Assembly: GCF_000745015.1 (NCBI RefSeq)
Contig: NZ_JQNA01000001.1
Span: 310,001-374,000 of the forward strand
Source of the DNA: Burkholderia sp. 9120
Lineage (GTDB): Bacteria; Pseudomonadota; Gammaproteobacteria; Burkholderiales; Burkholderiaceae
Reading direction: 5' to 3'
DNA length: 64,000 nucleotides
This document shows, one piece after another, positions 9,455 through 17,966 of the stretch; within the stretch, counting starts at the first letter, position 1, and the number at the start of each line of letters is the position of its first letter. The notes under the pieces were generated by a model. The model ran no database searches. It saw only the letters and a program-made list of their open reading frames with translations, and was not told the DNA's origin. The translations under genes and the position numbers were made by a program.

Positions 9455-9707
9455 TGCGCGATTTGACTGCGCATAGGATTGCCAGATAATTTAAATAGAT
9501 TGTTGCGCAGCGCGATGCCCCCGAGGCCCGCTGCGTCGCGCATGGCAAAGCAATCACGGGATGGGCCGGATCTCGCGATGACCGCTCCGGGTGCCATGCG
9601 GGGACTGCGGACAAGTCGGCGGGGAAGCCCGATCACATGAAACTGCTTCAGTCGCTGCGCCTGGGAAACACAGCAGGCTTACAACGACGGTGCACGTATG
9701 GTGGCGG

Positions 9708-9730
9708 GAAGTCGGTACGGTGGCGTACCG
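9708..9730. promoter_or_regulatory. Repeated palindromic element, copy 2 (upstream of acs)
   Basis: 22 of 23 positions are identical to 5500-5522, in the same orientation. The core is 9713-9730, with arms CGGTACGG and CGTACCG. It lies 339 bp upstream of the acs start and downstream of the CBS gene stop. The repetition over 23 bp in a non-coding place argues for a functional binding site. Confidence 0.6.
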
Positions 9731-9817
9731 GCCCGAAAGATTATGGGCTGCTCATTGTTTCAGGAAAGCGAACACCACAGGATTGTGACGGGCCGTCAGT
9801 CTTTGTCCTACCGCCCG

Positions 9818-10567
9818 TCATCCAGGAACGTGGTCCTCGCGGTCGATCTCGCCGGCGGCGTGCCCCCAGATCTCATTGTCGCGCCCTTCCGGGGTACCTT
9901 CGCGCTCCCAGATTTCCCGCGCCCTTTCCAAGATACGTGCATCTCTTTCCGAGGTCGGCTCACGTTGTTCGACGGTTGCGCCTCGTGCATCGACATGAAC
10001 GCTCATGACGTCGTATCCGTTCGCGAGCTGATTCCAGGATTTGACCTCTTTCATCTCTTCAAACTGACGAGTAGCCGTCGCAATGGCCTGTTCTTTTGTG
10101 CCCTGAGCCACTGCAATACGCATCAACTCACTGCGATGAGGACGCCCTTGATGATCAAAAAACGTCTTGTAGAAGATCAACTCGTAAGGTCGGCGCTCGG
10201 AGGCGCCACCGCTTAACCTGGTCATCGACACGATGCCGGTGAGATGTTTATCAGCACGATCGAGAACGGCCAGACGCTGCACGTGGCTCTCCCGCATGAT
10301 CCTCGCGGCTTCTTCCGTCGTATCGTCGTCGAAGCAAAAAAGGATCTCGGCCGACATTGCCTCGCGTACTGTCATCTCGCCGACATCGCGTCCATCGGCG
10401 ACTCCCCGCATCGTGATATCGCGGTCCGTGATCATTCCGATAACGCGGCCGTGCTGGCATACCGGCAGGGCGCCGATATTTTCTTTCTTCAGCCTGCGGG
10501 CGGCAGTATCGAGAGTTTCCTCCGCCTGCACGCAGACCGGCTCGCTCATTACGTCTCTGATTAGCAC
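9818..10567 (-). CDS. CBS-pair domain protein with C-terminal DUF2934-like tail
   Basis: 249 residues from a GTG at 10567 with GAGGAG 8 bp upstream. Two CBS repeats cover about residues 1-125 (IGALPVCQHGRVIGMITDRD and VQRLAVLDRADKHLTGIVSM), forming a Bateman module that in other proteins senses adenine nucleotides. A middle segment (130-200) of unknown fold follows, then a tail whose REIWEREGTPEGRDNEIW stretch resembles the DUF2934 motif found in Burkholderia and rhizobial stress proteins. No enzyme domain is attached, so it may act as a nucleotide-responsive regulator. It fits the stress context of its neighbours. Confidence 0.85.
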   Translation of the reverse strand: MLIRDVMSEPVCVQAEETLDTAARRLKKENIGALPVCQHGRVIGMITDRDITMRGVADGRDVGEMTVREAMSAEILFCFDDDTTEEAARIMRESHVQRLAVLDRADKHLTGIVSMTRLSGGASERRPYELIFYKTFFDHQGRPHRSELMRIAVAQGTKEQAIATATRQFEEMKEVKSWNQLANGYDVMSVHVDARGATVEQREPTSERDARILERAREIWEREGTPEGRDNEIWGHAAGEIDREDHVPG

Positions 10568-11228
10568 GACATTGCTCCTCGTATCGGATTTCTATAATGG
10601 AAATGTCCGCTCAACGCGGTTAGCAGCGGATCTCGGATCGGAGGAGGATGCGGCTGAAAGCGTGATACAGGCAGGCGCCGTCCTGGCACCTTGCGATTCA
10701 GTGTACGCCTAGCGAGTCGAGAGTGCGTATCACAGGGCAAAGAAAGCCAGAGCGCGCTGAATCGCTGGAACCGCCGTGCTTGCAATGATTGCGACCGTCG
10801 GGCCCTGGGGTAGCTCGCTAGCGAGCGCTTGAGCCGTCGCCGGTGTGTGCACTGTCCGGGCTTTCAGGAGCGGGACCGTCCGTTCCAAGCCGGATTCCGT
10901 CCCACGCAAGCTTCAGTAGCTTCCCTATCACTTGTACTCCCGTGGTCCAGCCAGGAAAAGACGGTGATGTCACCCAAAGGGTATACAGTGAGAAGACCGG
11001 TCGCCTTGAGCGACCTCCTGCTCTGAGTTCCATCATGCGATCGCCAATTAAATCCACCTCTGTCACAACCAGCAGCGAGAGCGAGTATTCCATCCAGCGG
11101 AGGACGCGCGTTCACGAACTCGACAAAGCCGATGCTTTGCGAACGGAAAAGCGCCGCGCCAGTGACGGCGCCATCGATTCCAATGCTAGCAAGTGGCGGT
11201 ACCCGGCCACGGGCGGTACGGGCTGATT
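10568..11228. other. Gap without a recognised gene
   Basis: 661 bp between the CBS gene and the DUF1488 gene. Frames on both strands are short and none has both a ribosome site and family-like sequence. A perfect 14-bp palindrome GCTCGCTAGCGAGC lies at 10813-10826. Confidence 0.5.
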
Positions 11229-11480
11229 GTGGCGCTTCAATTCCCCAACCCCAGCCGGAGCTACGATGCTTCCCGGCATTGTGTGTGTTTCTGGGGATAC
11301 GACAATTCGCGCGAAATCACCTTTTTGGTCGACGACGCCATGCTGCGAAATCTGCAACCTGGCGTGGGATCCGATGAGCGGTCGATACTTGGTGCCTTCG
11401 ACCAAGGTCGCGAAAAAATCCTCGAAATCGCGAAGAAGCTGTATGTCAGCGGTCCGCAGAACCGGTATTCAATTTCATAA
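11229..11480 (+). CDS. DUF1488 family protein
   Basis: 83 residues if the GTG at 11229 is used; a GTG at 11193 is the alternative, and neither has a clear Shine-Dalgarno. The body matches the DUF1488 pattern: an NPSRSYDASR start, a central CFWGYDNSREITFLV and a C-terminal FDQGREKILEIAKKLY segment. DUF1488 proteins are small, soluble, of unknown function and common in proteobacteria, including Burkholderia stress clusters. It stands alone between two gene-free stretches. Start uncertain. Confidence 0.75.
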   Translation: MALQFPNPSRSYDASRHCVCFWGYDNSREITFLVDDAMLRNLQPGVGSDERSILGAFDQGREKILEIAKKLYVSGPQNRYSIS

Positions 11481-11844
11481 GCTGTGGACATGTCGGGGGT
11501 ATGCGCCAGGATCTGCCCGCTCCGAATCGTGCTGGACGCCCGGACCACCTGTGAAAGAAGCGACGTTAGTCCCTCGGTTCTGATGGCGGTAACCCGTCTG
11601 CGTTACTCGGCGGCATCCACCAGACCGACAATGTCTTGAGGGCCAGCGGTCTGCGCGCCCCTGGCTCAAAGCCCGCCGTAGCAGTCGACGCAGCGACGAA
11701 ATAAGATCAGGTAAGACGGCCAGTCTGCGTCAGACTCACGGCGTCCCAAGAACTTGAAACACCATTCGATGAGTAGTCCCTTCGCCGTCCCTGACACAGC
11801 CAAAAAGCCAGTGTTGGACCGATTTATAAAAGTGGGAGAGCAGC
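11481..11844. other. Gap without a recognised gene
   Basis: 364 bp after the DUF1488 gene. I see no frame with both a ribosome site and protein-like composition, and no strong hairpin. Confidence 0.45.
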
Positions 11845-12069
11845 ATGACTGATGACCAGGTGAACACAGAAGAAATGACGGAAAACAGGAAACGGAGAGA
11901 AGCCGGGGCGCCTGCAACCGAATCTGGCGTGGTCGTCGCGCTGGAGCAGAATACAACGGCCGTTGATGCAGATGTGGACACGTTGCGGCAGCCTTGGAGC
12001 AAGCGCGTCTGGGCACGGCTGGGAGCATGGGGAGTCCGTACGCACGTTCGTCACCCGCGGCCTGAATAA
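11845..12069 (+). CDS. Small hypothetical protein
   Basis: 74 residues, with GGGAG 7 bp before the ATG. It starts MTDDQVNTEEMTENRKRREAG and is hydrophilic and probably disordered in the first 50 residues, with a Trp/Arg-rich end. No family recognised. The ribosome site and acidic start support translation; the Arg-rich end could equally be read-through of non-coding sequence. Confidence 0.4.
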   Translation: MTDDQVNTEEMTENRKRREAGAPATESGVVVALEQNTTAVDADVDTLRQPWSKRVWARLGAWGVRTHVRHPRPE

Positions 12070-12310
12070 CCTAACGCGCATTGGTACGCACGGAAATGCC
12101 AGCGAAGCGCGTCGCCTGTTTGTCAATCGACAAGGCCGGTCGTCGCTGCGCTCTCTCAAACATCGGCGATCGTTAGGGTTATTAGTGCTGCCCACCTTCG
12201 CGCGTCCGCTCAATTCCATTGACGGCATGGCACAACGCGACGTAAGCGGGTCCGCGATCAACGGCGCGGGATAACAAGTCGGCCTGCTGTTGCTCGCACG
12301 CACCCAAGGC

Positions 12311-12628
12311 TCAACGCCTGGGCCCCCTCATGCCTTCGTTTTCCAAGGCAGCGTTCCGCTCTTCACTGGCCTCAATGGGGTCCATCGTGTCGTCGACGGA
12401 CGCTGTCGCGCGCTCTGTTGCCGCTTTCGCTTCGCCGACGGCGGCGCCCGGTCCTCCGTCATCATCCCCCGGGGGTTCCAGCATGTCCCGAAGCATTGCC
12501 GCCAACTCCGGCGTATCCCACGACTCGCCATGCTGCTCTTTCTTCTTTATATAGTGCCGGATTTCGGCGTCTTGCCCGGGAGTCAAAGGAAGGCCGCGAA
12601 AGGTGCTTTGGGGGGTGGCGTCGACCAT
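12311..12628 (-). CDS. Small hypothetical protein of the stress cluster
   Basis: 105 residues. GGAG lies 8 bp before the ATG. The N-terminal half (LTPGQDAEIRHYIKKKEQHG then DTPELAAMLRDMLEPP) is helical and charged; the C-terminal half is a low-complexity Ala/Glu/Thr tail. No membrane segment. I recognise no named family. Confidence 0.6.
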   Translation of the reverse strand: MVDATPQSTFRGLPLTPGQDAEIRHYIKKKEQHGESWDTPELAAMLRDMLEPPGDDDGGPGAAVGEAKAATERATASVDDTMDPIEASEERNAALENEGMRGPRR

Positions 12629-12819
12629 GACATTACTCCGGAAATTCGTCTCATCTTAAGTGTAGGCCGTTTGTAGCGAAAGACCCTCAACTCACGATTG
12701 CGCAATCGCTGACGATGGCGTCTGGGTAGCAGCGTCGTGTAACCAGGAAGCACGATCGAATATCGAGGATTCGAAATTCACGTTCATTCAGTTAGTGCCC
12801 ACATTGAAGGATATGTTCG

Positions 12820-12966
12820 ATGTCTGGTATTCGTATCGAAAGCCTCCTCAAAGCCTCAGTCGCTGGCGCTTACGTCGTTGCGGAGATCGTCGCCCTGCCA
12901 CTATCGACGGAATTCCTGGCCCGGTCGAGCAAACACAAACTCCAGCAGCAGCGTCCATCGTTGTGA
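12820..12966 (+). CDS. 48-residue hydrophobic small protein
   Basis: The frame starts ATG at 12820 with AAGGA 8 bp upstream and ends TGA at 12964-12966. The product begins MSGIRIESLLKASVAGAYVV and continues with AEIVALPLSTEF before a basic tail ending in SSKHKLQQQ. It has a hydrophobic stretch of about 18 residues, so it may sit in the membrane or be amphipathic. It is shorter than usual gene-calling cut-offs. No family recognised. Confidence 0.45.
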   Translation: MSGIRIESLLKASVAGAYVVAEIVALPLSTEFLARSSKHKLQQQRPSL

Positions 12967-13261
12967 GCGCGTCACGCGCTCCGTATGTGCTGCCTTTTCT
13001 GGCGCGCCCCGTAGGCTCGAACGGCTGGAGATCGAGTCAGAACGCGCCCCCCGCCTGAGCGGTTGCCTCCATAGGTAAGTGGCTTCGACTTTTCCTCGAT
13101 ATCGCGTTGCAATGGCATAAGAAAGTCATTGCTTATTCGTACGCGAAGCGTCTAATGAAGTATGCGTGCGGACTTAGTCAGTTGTCGGTTGCATCCCCAA
13201 CATCCCTGGCGTGGCGTTGCACAGCGAGCGTCTGTCGGCGCTCCACTCCAAGGAGCAGATC

Positions 13262-13663
13262 ATGCAATATTCGCTGTACGTCCACCGGAATGGCGAGACC
13301 GGCTTTCGCGCCAGCTTCCCCGATTTCCACACCGCCGACGCGAGTGGCGATTCGTTGAACGAACTGACGCGCAACGCCAAGGTGACCGTGGAAGCGCTGT
13401 ATGACCGCAGCGAGCAACTTATCTCCATCCCTACCTGCAATACAACGGAATTGCAGGCGCTCCAAATGGACGACGGCAACGGGATCTGGGTATTTGTCGA
13501 CATCGATCTGACGCGTGTTACCTCCAAATCCTTGGGCATTCAGGTCAATCTGCTCGAGAGCCTTCTTCAGCAAGTCGATGCAAGGTCAAGAGAGCGTCGC
13601 ATGACGCGCTCTGAATTCGTCACATTGGCGATTATTAACGAACTGAAAACGCAGGATGGCTAA
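13262..13663 (+). CDS. HicB-like protein (orphan antitoxin-type regulator)
   Basis: 133 residues from the ATG at 13262, with AGGAG 7 bp upstream. The N-terminal half (MQYSLYVHRNGETGFRASFP to VTVEALYD) has the HicB partial RNase H-like fold pattern. The C-terminal segment ESLLQQVDARSRERRMTRSE then FVTLAII is a ribbon-helix-helix DNA-binding region. In HicAB systems HicB neutralises the HicA RNase, but no small HicA gene is visible on either side. It may therefore be a solitary regulator, as often seen in Burkholderia. Confidence 0.75.
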   Translation: MQYSLYVHRNGETGFRASFPDFHTADASGDSLNELTRNAKVTVEALYDRSEQLISIPTCNTTELQALQMDDGNGIWVFVDIDLTRVTSKSLGIQVNLLESLLQQVDARSRERRMTRSEFVTLAIINELKTQDG

Positions 13664-13799
13664 ACATAGCTTTTCCGTTCAGTTCAGGAACACGACTCAC
13701 GAGGACGAGGTGCCGCCTGAAAGCGCCGGGATGTGAACGTGCGATTCCTTGACCACGTCATTTGCCTGCCTCAAATCGGGAATAACTAGAAAGGACAAT

Positions 13800-13967
13800 A
13801 TGACACACTCAATGTGGGGCATCGTGGTTGGGCTGGCGCTCATGTTCGCCGCTGCGCTGCGTCGGTATCGGCGCAACATTCTGCGAAAGCGGGAGATCCG
13901 CTGGCTCGATGAACACCATATATTGGACGGGCTACGCAAGCAGTTGGAACCGCAGCCCCGGAAATGA
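13800..13967 (+). CDS. Small single-pass membrane protein
   Basis: 55 residues, ATG at 13800 with AAAGGA upstream. One N-terminal membrane helix (MWGIVVGLALMFAAAL) is followed by an Arg-rich cytoplasmic part (RRYRRNILRKREIRWLDEHH), which predicts inside topology for the C-terminus. No family recognised. It is 136 bp after the HicB-like gene on the same strand. Confidence 0.5.
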   Translation: MTHSMWGIVVGLALMFAAALRRYRRNILRKREIRWLDEHHILDGLRKQLEPQPRK

Positions 13968-14023
13968 CGCGCGCCAGCGGGTGCGTCCAGGAAGAAAGGC
14001 TGTTACATGAAGGAGTTGGAAAA

Positions 14024-14230
14024 ATGACCCTGAATTACGCAGGCAGATCGCATGACGAAGCCGTGGCGGCGCGCCACAAGCAGAAGCAGAAGGCACAGGA
14101 ACAGGCTGGGGGCGAGATGGCGATAGAAGGGACAGAGAGTGACGCGACGCATAGTTGCGGCGAACTCTCTGAACGAGGCAAGCAGGTCTGGAGAAGTGGA
14201 AGCGGGATCAACGGCGGCGGAAGAGAATGA
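14024..14230 (+). CDS. Small hydrophilic hypothetical protein
   Basis: 68 residues from the ATG at 14024, with AAGGAG about 11 bp upstream. It is rich in Lys, Gln and Glu in the first half (HKQKQKAQEQAGGE) and Gly/Ser later; probably disordered. No family recognised. A five-codon overlapping frame at 14007 ends on its start codon. Confidence 0.35.
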   Translation: MTLNYAGRSHDEAVAARHKQKQKAQEQAGGEMAIEGTESDATHSCGELSERGKQVWRSGSGINGGGRE

Positions 14231-14467
14231 TACGGCCTTGTCAATCTGCGGCGACGCGGATCGACTAATACACTCATACCGGACGGCGAACCCGCACTGA
14301 GCGTCCCAATTGGACAAAGCGCCTTGACGTGAATGTCGGCTCCGTGCGCAACCCCTCAAAAAGATTCGATCGCGGTGGCGGCGGCAGTCCGGTGCAACAC
14401 CTGCCGCATTACTGCGGAGCCGATGCTGGGCGGACCGTACCGGAAAATACAATGTGGTCGCCAGACC

Positions 14468-14671
14468 TCACGTTGCTCCGAAATCGATCTGGTCGGACAA
14501 GCCGAGCAGTCGCGTCACCCGCGACGCCCCATCAGGAAGCAGACGCTGATGCATAGAGAGCGCCGTGACGCGTCGTCGCCAGTAAGGTATTCCAAGAGGA
14601 CTTCCGCGGACAAGCCGTGACGAGATCTGCTCGAGGTGTTTCAGCTCGTCTTCGAATTGATAGTGCAGCAT
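14468..14671 (-). CDS. Small basic hypothetical protein
   Basis: 67 residues using the ATG at 14671 (AAAAGG 6 bp upstream; a second ATG at 14677 is too close to that site). Sequence begins MLHYQFEDELKHLEQISSRL and has PYWRRRV in the middle. It is helical, with no membrane segment. No family recognised. Confidence 0.45.
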   Translation of the reverse strand: MLHYQFEDELKHLEQISSRLVRGSPLGIPYWRRRVTALSMHQRLLPDGASRVTRLLGLSDQIDFGAT

Positions 14672-15192
14672 CGTCATCCTTTTAGCGGCAGCTCATGCGC
14701 TGCCAACAAGTATGTGGCAACCGGGCATACACGTCTGCACCCTGCCGTACAGAGTTAGGAGCGAGTTGAACTTTTCGCGCACGGTGCAGAATGGGCTGTC
14801 TCTGGCAGTCACGCTGAAAGCCACCTGTCGGTGTATTGACGGGCCGCAATCAATACAGTGGCGAGTCGGCTAGATGAGCGTCCGAGGAAAAGCCAGAACT
14901 ATGAAACGCCTGCCGAGTGATTTCAACAAACGATTGCACCCACCAGTTGAATCCGCAGTTTTGATGCGGATTCTCGCAATAAGACATCCGAGATTGAACG
15001 GAATAAAAACAAGAGAACGACAATAGGGCCACCAAGGCTTATCAACAGACATCTCGCACTGATGCTACCAGGCCGCCGAGGTCCAAGTCTTGCCCGATCA
15101 CTCCGCGCCGTTGCTGCCGCGAGCATCTGTAGCGGCGACCTGCTGACGTCCGCGTCATCGGCGGACATCCGACCGATGGCTTGCGTCCGGTC
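14672..15192. other. Gap without a recognised gene; contains an inverted repeat
   Basis: 521 bp. The only feature I can support is a perfect 8-bp inverted repeat TGTATTGA / TCAATACA at 14832-14839 and 14850-14857, 10 bp apart, of unknown role. Confidence 0.45.
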
Positions 15193-15469
15193 TCACGCGC
15201 CGTTCACTGCATCCTTGAACGCCTTGCCCGCCGCGAACTTCAGAGTCTTCGCAGCAGGGATTTGGATCTCAGCGCCGGTTGCCAGATTACGGCCGACCCG
15301 CGCGGCGCGCGCGCCCGTTGAAAACGACCCAGAGCCTATCAGCTGCACGGTGTCACTTTTTGACGGCGGCCGAGATTACGCCAATAAACGCATCGATCGC
15401 GTCGCCGGTCGCTGCTTTGCTGGCGCCCGGCGTTTCGGCGACCGCATCCACCAGTTCCTGCTTGTTCAT
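15193..15469 (-). pseudogene. HU-family DNA-binding protein gene, frameshifted
   Basis: The start MNKQELVDAVAETPGASKAA and the rest of the N-terminal dimerisation half match HU. The frame stops at TGA right after AAAAAG, where HU continues with Lys-Gly-Asp. Reading resumes in the +1 frame as [20 protein letters not shown] and runs to FKDAVNGA, covering the DNA-binding arm and the C-terminus. The whole is 277 bp; restoring two missing bases (the GG of the expected Gly codon) gives a normal 92-residue HU. No recognised +1 slippery signal lies there, so a disabling 2-bp deletion is the simplest reading. A sequencing error is possible. If real, this accessory HU copy is dead. Confidence 0.8.
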
Positions 15470-16003
15470 TGCTTTTCCTCTCTGTGATTGTGAATGTCGC
15501 CACCCCACCCGATCCGCGCGCCTTTGCGCAATTGGCCGGCGACCCGACTGATCTGCGATCACAGGCACTGCACGCATGTCCTAGGCGTGGGAGAGTGCCT
15601 GCCGCCGCCGTGAAACCGCGCCTGCGCCCTCCGCATCCTTGTGCTGTCGATCGCCCGTGTCAGTGGCATGGATTTGATGATCAGGCGGGCGCAGCCCGCC
15701 CCGGCGGCGCCTTTTGCGTCTGCGCCCTGCGGACTGGCCGGCGTCCGGGCCGCATCGCGGCCGCCAAGTTGTGCGGACGTCGGCTACCGGTCCGGAGCGC
15801 GGCTCACCCCTGATACCGCGGTTTTTCCTGACGTGATGAATCCACGCGACTGCCGGTGTCATAAAACGAAGGGTCGGATAGCTTTAACTATCCGCGCCTT
15901 CATTTCCCTCGCGGCTGCGCGGCACCCGAAGCTCGTCCACAAACGATTCATCTGACCGTCGGTCGGGATTTTTTCACAGGTTCAACGGTGATAAATCGCC
16001 TTA
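15470..16003. other. Gap between the HU pseudogene and the IS element
   Basis: 534 bp with no credible gene. Small hairpins lie at 15876-15893 (GGATAG / CTATCC) and at 15954-15964 (GACCG / CGGTC, followed by a T run), the latter a possible weak terminator on the + strand. Confidence 0.4.
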
Positions 16004-16897
16004 GAGGTGATTTCAAAAAAACGTTGTAGGGGCTGTTAACTCCATGGGCATGCTGTTAACCTTGAGCATCGTAACGATGAGATCGAGGGCATGGACAAGC
16101 CAATCATTGACGACGAATTGTGGAAAAGAATCGTACATTTACTTCCGCAGCCGAAGGCTCGACGCGAGAAATATCCGGGCCGAAAGGCGGTATCCGATCG
16201 CGCGGCGTTGAACGGTATTGTGTTCGTGTTACGTTCGGGACTTCGCTGGCACGATCTGCCCGCCGAAATGGGTTGCGGCTCCGGCGTGACGTGTTGGCGC
16301 CGGTTACGCGACGGGCAACAAGCCCGTGTATGGGGCCGATTGCACGAGCTGCTGCTGGCCAGATCGATCTTTCGCGAGTCATCGTCGTCTCATCCAATGT
16401 TCGCGCGATTGGGGCGGGCCAAAAACCGGGCCACCCCCCGTAGATCCTGCGCGACCGGGATCCAAACATCATGTCGCCACCGATGCGAACGGGGTGCCTC
16501 TCCCGATCATCCCCACAGGGCCAATCGCCACGACGTCATCAAATTGACGCCGCTCATAGACGCGATCCCAGCTATTCGTAGCATTCGCGGGCGACCCTTG
16601 CAAAAGCCCCAGGTCGTCTACGCTGACCGTGGATACGACTCCGAACCACACAGGCAAAGATTGCGCGATCGGGGCATTAACCCGATTCTCGCGAAGGGGC
16701 GCACCGTCCACGGAAGTGGCCTTGGAAAGTACCGCTGCGTAGTCGAACGCACACGTGCATGGTTCCATAACGTCCACCGTCTTCGAATCCGCTACGAGCA
16801 ACTGGCGACGATCAATGAAGCCTTCCTCAAACTCGCTGCCTGCATGATCTGCTGGAATACTCTTCAACGATCTGCTCAGGCATTTTGAAACCACCTC
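16004..16897 (+). mobile_element. IS5-family insertion sequence (decayed)
   Basis: 894 bp bounded by 15-bp inverted repeats, GAGGTGATTTCAAAA at the left and the complement of GAGGTGGTTTCAAAA at the right, with one mismatch. TTA is present on both flanks (16001-16003 and 16898-16900), a 3-bp target duplication as expected for this family. It holds one transposase reading region, now broken. It sits between the stress cluster and the conjugation genes. Confidence 0.85.
16091..16888 (+). pseudogene. IS5-family transposase, frameshifted
   Basis: The start (MDKPIIDDELWKRIVHLLPQ) and the end (HGSGLGKYRCVVERTRAWFH to CMICWNTLQRSAQ) are typical DDE transposase of the IS5 family, with the DRGYDSEPHRQ segment present. 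Between about 16360 and 16530 the similarity jumps frames twice: VSSNVRAIGAGQKPG lies in one frame, PVDPARPGSKHHVATDANGV in a second, and the original frame resumes at ANRHDVIKL. One uninterrupted frame survives only because the shifts cancel. The catalytic middle, including the first Asp (normally DSSSVRA, here VSSNVRA), is lost. The element is probably not autonomous. Confidence 0.85.
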
Positions 16898-17354
16898 TTA
16901 GCTCCATTGCGTTTAATGGCACATAGGAGCCGCGATAACCCGCATTTTTTCACCGCAACTCATGTGGCCCAAACCAGTCCCACGAGAATCTTACGGCTGG
17001 CGCCTCATCGCTTCGCAAGGCTCTTAATTGTCTGGATCGCCGCGAAGCCGAAAAGCCAATGTCACATCCGCACCATTGTTTCCGCGTCACGGTGTTCCCG
17101 GTGCGTTCATGACCGAGCGCTCCGTCACCGATTAGTAGAGACTTTGTTGTCCGTCGATAGCGACACTCAGGCAGCCCCAGCAGCGTCTGCGCAATGCCCA
17201 TCGTCTTCGCGACCGATTCAAACTGCCTTTGTCCGAACCGACCCGACCGTCTATAGTGGATGAAAGCAACGCAAAGGACAGCGCGCACCGAATCGCTTCC
17301 TTCATCGGCAGTCATCCGCATATCTCCACCGTCCAACGATCGAGGAGTGAGGTA
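16898..17354. other. Gap between the IS element and the first element-type gene
   Basis: 457 bp. No frame on either strand has a ribosome site plus recognisable sequence. The left end of the conjugative element could lie here, but I found no copy of the guaA 3' end. Confidence 0.4.
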
Positions 17355-17783
17355 GTGGAAATCCTGAAATGGGCCGTTACCGTAGGCGCATTAATTGGCC
17401 TCGTAAAATGTATCCAGCTATTCAGTGGCCACTGCCGTCGCCGTTTTGGACATTGCTTTTTCACGTTTCGCGCATTCTGGTTGGCGGCAATCGCGGTCAA
17501 CCTAATGTGGCTGGGAGTCTATTGCTGTGCAAGTGGCGTACGCGATCATGCTTCCATTAATGATGGACTCGTTCTCGTCGTTCTAAGCTTCGTCCCCATA
17601 GTCTGGATGGTCTATGAAAACATCCGTGAAACGGACCTTGTCCACGGACTAAGCGGTTCGGCATTGCAGTTGGCATTGTTCTTCCCCATGGCACTCTACA
17701 GCCTCCCGCTCCTCCTGATTGCTATGGCACTTGTGCTTTTCGCATCCTTCAAAGCTGGACCAACGTGGCTCGTCGATCGCTAA
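17355..17783 (+). CDS. Hypothetical multi-pass membrane protein
   Basis: 142 residues from the GTG at 17355, chosen because GAGGAG lies 8 bp upstream; the frame stays open further upstream without support. Four hydrophobic helices: WAVTVGALIGLVKCIQLF, FWLAAIAVNLMWLGVYCC, LVLVVLSFVPIVWMVYE and LALFFPMALYSLPLLLIAMA. It runs toward the relaxase gene on the opposite strand. No family recognised. It could be an accessory gene of the element. Confidence 0.55.
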   Translation: MEILKWAVTVGALIGLVKCIQLFSGHCRRRFGHCFFTFRAFWLAAIAVNLMWLGVYCCASGVRDHASINDGLVLVVLSFVPIVWMVYENIRETDLVHGLSGSALQLALFFPMALYSLPLLLIAMALVLFASFKAGPTWLVDR

Positions 17784-17966
17784 GCAGCGGTTAGCTTTCC
17801 GCACCAGTGCGCTTTATCGCGCCGTCCCGCTCTCCATACACCACACATTGGAACAATACCCGCGGGTCATCTGACCCTTCCAACTAAAGAGGATCAGTTC
17901 CCTATGCGAAGCGGCGCTGTCTGCGCCTCTCACCGTATACCGGATGTCCATCATCATCTCAGCTGA

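Larger units (their letters stand above)
9370..9817. other. Intergenic region between acs and the CBS gene
   Basis: 448 bp with no credible gene. It holds the hairpin at 9416-9454 and the palindrome at 9708-9730, so it is probably the acs control region. An AT-rich patch at about 9486-9505 is the best candidate promoter area. Confidence 0.6.

Noticed and set aside
13262..13663. Complete HicAB toxin-antitoxin pair
   Set aside because: No small hicA-like frame was found on either side of the HicB-like gene.
15361..15375. Programmed frameshift in the HU gene
   Set aside because: The stretch AAAAAG followed by TGA recalls the slippery site of -1 frameshifting, but the downstream HU frame is +1, and two missing G explain it better.
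16950..17336. A 128-codon open frame on the minus strand
   Set aside because: No ribosome site and no recognisable family; the composition fits a chance frame in GC-rich DNA.
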